8,298 nucleotides of DNA from contig JALOLI010000037.1 of the NCBI GenBank assembly GCA_025456165.1, positions 1 through 8,298 on the forward strand, given 5' to 3'. A model generated the notes under the pieces. The model searched no databases, was not told where the DNA came from, and worked only from the letters and a program-made list of their open reading frames with translations. The translations under genes and the position numbers were made by a program. Below, one piece after another: positions 6,119-8,298 of the stretch (position 1 is the first letter of the stretch; each line of letters opens with the position of its first letter). The DNA is from Acidimicrobiia bacterium. Its GTDB lineage: Bacteria; Actinomycetota; Acidimicrobiia; UBA5794; UBA11373.

Positions 6119-6124
6119 GGCTCC

Positions 6125-6265
6125 ATGGATACTACGCCGCTCGACTCCATGCTCCGGGCTCTCGAAGACGCCGATCCTGCCGACGCGCCGGATCTGGCCG
6201 ATGCGGTGGTTCGGGTGCTGGGCGACTGGCTCGACCCCGCTCGTCGCCTCGAGGCCACCCACTGA
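6125..6265 (+). CDS. Predicted 46-residue acidic small protein upstream of tlyA
   Basis: An ATG-started frame of 46 codons, from MDTTPLDSML to RRLEATH, with 11 acidic and 4 basic residues and no cysteine. It is likely mostly helical, with a possible amphipathic segment around residues 22-37 (LADAVVRVLGDW). I do not recognise a family. Reasons to believe it: a -10-like box and a GGAGGG stretch precede it; its TGA overlaps the tlyA start as CTGA; and Mycobacterium has a short hypothetical gene (Rv1693) in exactly this slot between the HAD phosphatase and tlyA. Its main role may be to couple translation into tlyA. It could also be just the 5' leader of tlyA, since protein-level conservation cannot be checked here. 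Confidence 0.6.
   Translation: MDTTPLDSMLRALEDADPADAPDLADAVVRVLGDWLDPARRLEATH
6251..6254 (+). promoter_or_regulatory. Ribosome binding site supporting a CTG start for tlyA
   Basis: GAGG lies seven bases before the CTG at 6262, correct Shine-Dalgarno spacing. The next in-frame candidate, GTG at 6292, has only a weak GGAA three bases upstream. There is no ATG, GTG or TTG in frame between the preceding stop codon at about 6115 and 6292. Confidence 0.5.
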
Positions 6266-7044
6266 CACGCCGCCGCCTGGACCTGGAACTGGTGCGCCGC
6301 GGCCTGGCGGGGACCCGCACCGCGGCACAGCGCGTCATCGCTGAAGGCAGGGTGGTGGTGCCCGGCGTCCCCACTCCCCGGGCGGCCACCCTGGTGGAGC
6401 CGCAGGCCGACCTCTCGATCAGGGAAGACGGCCCGCAGTGGGCGAGCCGCGGCGGGCTCAAGTTGGCGGGAGCGCTGGCCGGCTTCGCCGTCGCCGTGGA
6501 GGCGCGCCGCTGCCTCGACGTGGGTGCCTCCACCGGCGGCTTCACCGACGTCCTCCTGGCGCGGGGGGCGGCCGCCGTGGTCGCCGTCGACGTCGGGTAC
6601 GGCCAGCTCGACTGGCGGCTTCGCTCCGATCCCCGGGTCACGGTGCGGGATCGGGTCAACTTCCGGCTCGCCGATCCCGCCTCTCTGGGCGCCCCCTTCG
6701 ACCTCGTCGTCGCCGATGTGTCTTTCATCTCGCTGCGCCTGCTGGCCGCCAACCTGGCGGCTTGCGGGCGGGCCGGCACGGAGTACGTTGTGCTGGTGAA
6801 ACCGCAGTTCGAGGTAGGGCGGGAACAGGTGGGCCGGGGCGGGCTGGTCACCGACCCGGGCCTTCACCTCGCCGCCCTGCAGGGCGTGGCCACGGCTTTC
6901 GAAGCCGCCGGCCTCGGTGCGGCAGGGGTGTGCGTCTCGCCGATCACCGGCGCCACCGGGAACCGGGAGTTCTTCATTCACTGCGTTTGGGGGGCCGGCG
7001 GCAGCCTGCCCGCCGGCTCACTGGATGAGGTGGTGCTCGCATGA
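6262..7044 (+). CDS. tlyA: TlyA family rRNA 2'-O-methyltransferase
   Basis: A 260-residue methyltransferase that uses S-adenosylmethionine to methylate ribose 2'-OH groups, in mycobacteria C1409 of 16S and C1920 of 23S rRNA; loss gives capreomycin resistance there. An N-terminal S4 RNA-binding domain (about 1-55; LELVRRGLAGTRTAAQRVI) is joined by a linker (PQWA, 58-61) to an FtsJ-type Rossmann fold. The SAM site is LDVGASTGGFTDVLL (85-99), followed by AVDVGYGQLDWRL. Lys67, Asp152 (VVADVSF), Lys180 (VKPQFE) and Glu236 (NREFF) fit the K-D-K-E catalytic tetrad of this fold. The start is placed at CTG 6262, because the codons from there (TRRRLDLELVRRGL) match the TlyA N-terminus, a GAGG is correctly spaced, and CTGA overlaps the upstream stop; the GTG at 6292 would cut ten residues from the S4 helix. 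It overlaps nadK by ATGA. Confidence 0.93.
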   Translation: MTRRRLDLELVRRGLAGTRTAAQRVIAEGRVVVPGVPTPRAATLVEPQADLSIREDGPQWASRGGLKLAGALAGFAVAVEARRCLDVGASTGGFTDVLLARGAAAVVAVDVGYGQLDWRLRSDPRVTVRDRVNFRLADPASLGAPFDLVVADVSFISLRLLAANLAACGRAGTEYVVLVKPQFEVGREQVGRGGLVTDPGLHLAALQGVATAFEAAGLGAAGVCVSPITGATGNREFFIHCVWGAGGSLPAGSLDEVVLA

Positions 7045-7874
7045 GACTGGCGCTGGTGGTCCATCCCGATCGGGAGAGCGCGGCCGCCCTGGCCGCCGAC
7101 TTCGTAGGGCGGGCGGCGGCCCGGGGTATCGAGGTGACGGCGCTGGCCGGTGATGCCCGCCGGGTGCCCGGCACCCTGGTACGGGACGCCGGGACGCCTC
7201 TGCAGGCCGACGTCGTGGTGGCGGTCGGCGGCGACGGCACGATGCTCGAGGCCGTCCGGGTGGCGCTGTCTGCCGACCTGCCGGTGCTGGGGGTGAACGC
7301 GGGGCACGTCGGGTTCCTGACGCGAGTCGAGCCGGGGCGCCTCGACGCCGCCCTCGAGGCTCTGGCGGCCGGGCGGTGGGAGGAGTCGCGGCGCATGACG
7401 CTGTGCGCCCGGCTCCCCGGCCGGGTCGACGCCATCGGCCTCAACGATGTCGTCATCGAGAAGGCAGTGAGCCAGCACGTCGTGAAGATCTCCGTAGTAG
7501 TGGGCGGCGAGCGCCTGGTTTCCTACCGGGCCGACGGTGTGGTCGTGGCCACCCCGACCGGTTCCACCGCCTACACCTTCTCGGCAGGAGGCCCGCTGGT
7601 CGACCCGGAGCTCGAGGCACTGGTGCTCACGGCTGTGGCTCCGCACAACCTGTTCTCCCGCCCGATCGTCTTCCGCCCCGAGGTGGTGCTGCGGCTCACC
7701 GTCGACGACGACCGGCCCGCGCGGGTGAATGTGGACGGGCGCACCCTGGCCGTCCTGGCCCCGGGCGAGCACGTCGAGGTGGCGCGCGGCGACCGGGCGG
7801 CGCGCTTCGTCGAACTGTGGCCGCGTCACTTCACTGCGTCGGTCCGTGAGAGGTTCCGCCTGCACGATGCTTGA
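7041..7874 (+). CDS. nadK: NAD kinase
   Basis: A 277-residue cytosolic enzyme that phosphorylates NAD to NADP with ATP or polyphosphate. It shows VVVAVGGDGTML (58-69), containing the catalytic GGDGT; GVNAGHVGFLT (84-94); the LNDVVIEK segment (usually NE-V, here ND); the NAD-binding RADGVVVATPTGSTAY block followed by FSAGGP; and APHNLFSRPIV. These are the defining blocks of NadK and are absent from the lipid kinase earlier in the window. The length is near the usual 280-310. The start ATG overlaps the tlyA stop (ATGA), with GAGG (7027-7030) ten bases upstream. The order tlyA-nadK-recN is conserved across actinobacteria and many other bacteria. Confidence 0.96.
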   Translation: MRLALVVHPDRESAAALAADFVGRAAARGIEVTALAGDARRVPGTLVRDAGTPLQADVVVAVGGDGTMLEAVRVALSADLPVLGVNAGHVGFLTRVEPGRLDAALEALAAGRWEESRRMTLCARLPGRVDAIGLNDVVIEKAVSQHVVKISVVVGGERLVSYRADGVVVATPTGSTAYTFSAGGPLVDPELEALVLTAVAPHNLFSRPIVFRPEVVLRLTVDDDRPARVNVDGRTLAVLAPGEHVEVARGDRAARFVELWPRHFTASVRERFRLHDA

Positions 7875-8298
7875 CGAGTTGCTGGTCGAGAACCTGGGAC
7901 TGATCGCCCGCGCTGCCGTCGAGCCGGGTCCGGGACTCGTCGCGGTCACCGGGGAGACAGGAGCGGGCAAGACGCTGCTGTTGGGAGCCCTCCGCCTGCT
8001 GCGGGGCGACGCCGCCCGCAGTGATCGGATCGGCCCTGCCGGCCCGGAGACCCGGGTGGAGGGGCGCTTCGTCGTCGGCGACGAGGAGATCGTGGTGGCC
8101 CGCCGCATCGAAGAGGGCCGGTCCCGGGCGTACCTGAACGGATCGATGGTGCCCCTGCGGGTCGTCGAGGAGCGGCTGCGCGAGGTGGTCGAGATCGTGG
8201 CCCAGCACGAGCACGTCGCTCTGGGCCGTGAGGCGGCGGTGCGCCCCCTGGTCGACACCGCTCTCGACGCGGCCGGCCGGGCGGCTCTGGAGGCCTAC
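7867..8298 (+). CDS. recN: DNA repair ATPase RecN, N-terminal part (runs off the window)
   Basis: The first 144 codons of an SMC-like ATPase that acts at DNA double-strand breaks and helps sister or homologous strand pairing. The protein opens with MLDELLVENLGLIARAAVE, the characteristic RecN start, and then the Walker A loop GETGAGKT (29-36). The segment RVEGRFVVGDEEIVVARRI and the following RAYLNGSMVPL match the rest of the N-terminal ATPase lobe. The ATG at 7867 overlaps the end of nadK by eight bases (ATGCTTGA), so translation is probably coupled. The coiled coil, signature and Walker B motifs lie beyond the window. Where many RecN proteins have IHGQ, this one reads IVAQHEH. Confidence 0.93.
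   Translation, partial: MLDELLVENLGLIARAAVEPGPGLVAVTGETGAGKTLLLGALRLLRGDAARSDRIGPAGPETRVEGRFVVGDEEIVVARRIEEGRSRAYLNGSMVPLRVVEERLREVVEIVAQHEHVALGREAAVRPLVDTALDAAGRAALEAY

Noticed and set aside
5355..6344. Plus-strand open frame of about 330 codons covering the rhomboid region
   Set aside because: Rich in Glu, Gly, His and Pro with no fold signature; the opposite strand encodes a complete rhomboid with catalytic Ser and His.
6978..8258. Reverse-strand open frame of about 420 codons opposite nadK and recN
   Set aside because: Low-complexity Ser/Arg/Pro/His composition and no domain; it is the shadow of two certain genes.
1..8298. Possible mobile element, defence island, tRNA or rRNA gene
   Set aside because: No transposase, integrase, terminal inverted repeats, attachment-site duplication, tRNA cloverleaf or rRNA-like stretch was seen; all long genes are housekeeping types with even, GC-rich codon use.

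Overview
The window is a compact, very GC-rich stretch of an actinobacterial chromosome. The evidence is the gene set and order: a WYL-domain (PafC-type) regulator tail near a HelY-type Ski2 helicase, a DUF4193 zinc-ribbon protein, and a HAD phosphatase / small protein / tlyA / nadK / recN run that matches the order I know from Mycobacterium (Rv1692 to Rv1696) and Streptomyces. Departures from that layout suggest a deep-branching or uncultured lineage (Acidimicrobiia-like is my guess, from sequence feel only). No tRNA, rRNA, CRISPR array, insertion sequence or phage gene is visible. No stretch over 300 bases lacks a gene.

Left part (1-4038, all + strand): the tail of a WYL regulator; a 96-residue four-cysteine zinc-ribbon protein bracketed by two stem-loops with GNRA/UNCG-type tetraloops; helY, probably read from its own leaderless promoter; and a lipid kinase of the diacylglycerol kinase family joined to helY by an ATGA overlap. 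In mycobacteria tatA and tatC lie between pafC and helY; here the zinc-ribbon gene is in that place.

Middle (4039-6086): a clear sigma-70-type promoter whose -35 overlaps the lipid-kinase stop codon drives a hyperacidic DUF4193 protein and, 19 bases on, a HAD-IIA phosphatase. The phosphatase ends tail-to-tail with a minus-strand rhomboid protease; their stop codons abut in one TGATCA palindrome.

Right part (6125-8298, + strand): a 46-codon reading frame, tlyA, nadK and the first 144 codons of recN, linked by overlapping stop/start codons (CTGA, ATGA, ATGCTTGA), so probably one translationally coupled operon. The tlyA start appears to be a rare CTG.

The genes are mostly housekeeping: RNA/DNA unwinding (HelY), phospholipid turnover (lipid kinase, possibly HAD phosphatase), membrane proteolysis (rhomboid), ribosome methylation (TlyA), NADP supply (NadK) and DNA repair (RecN). 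I do not see a convincing new defence or mobile system. The points worth a second look are gene starts, small proteins, neighbourhood rearrangements and RNA structures.
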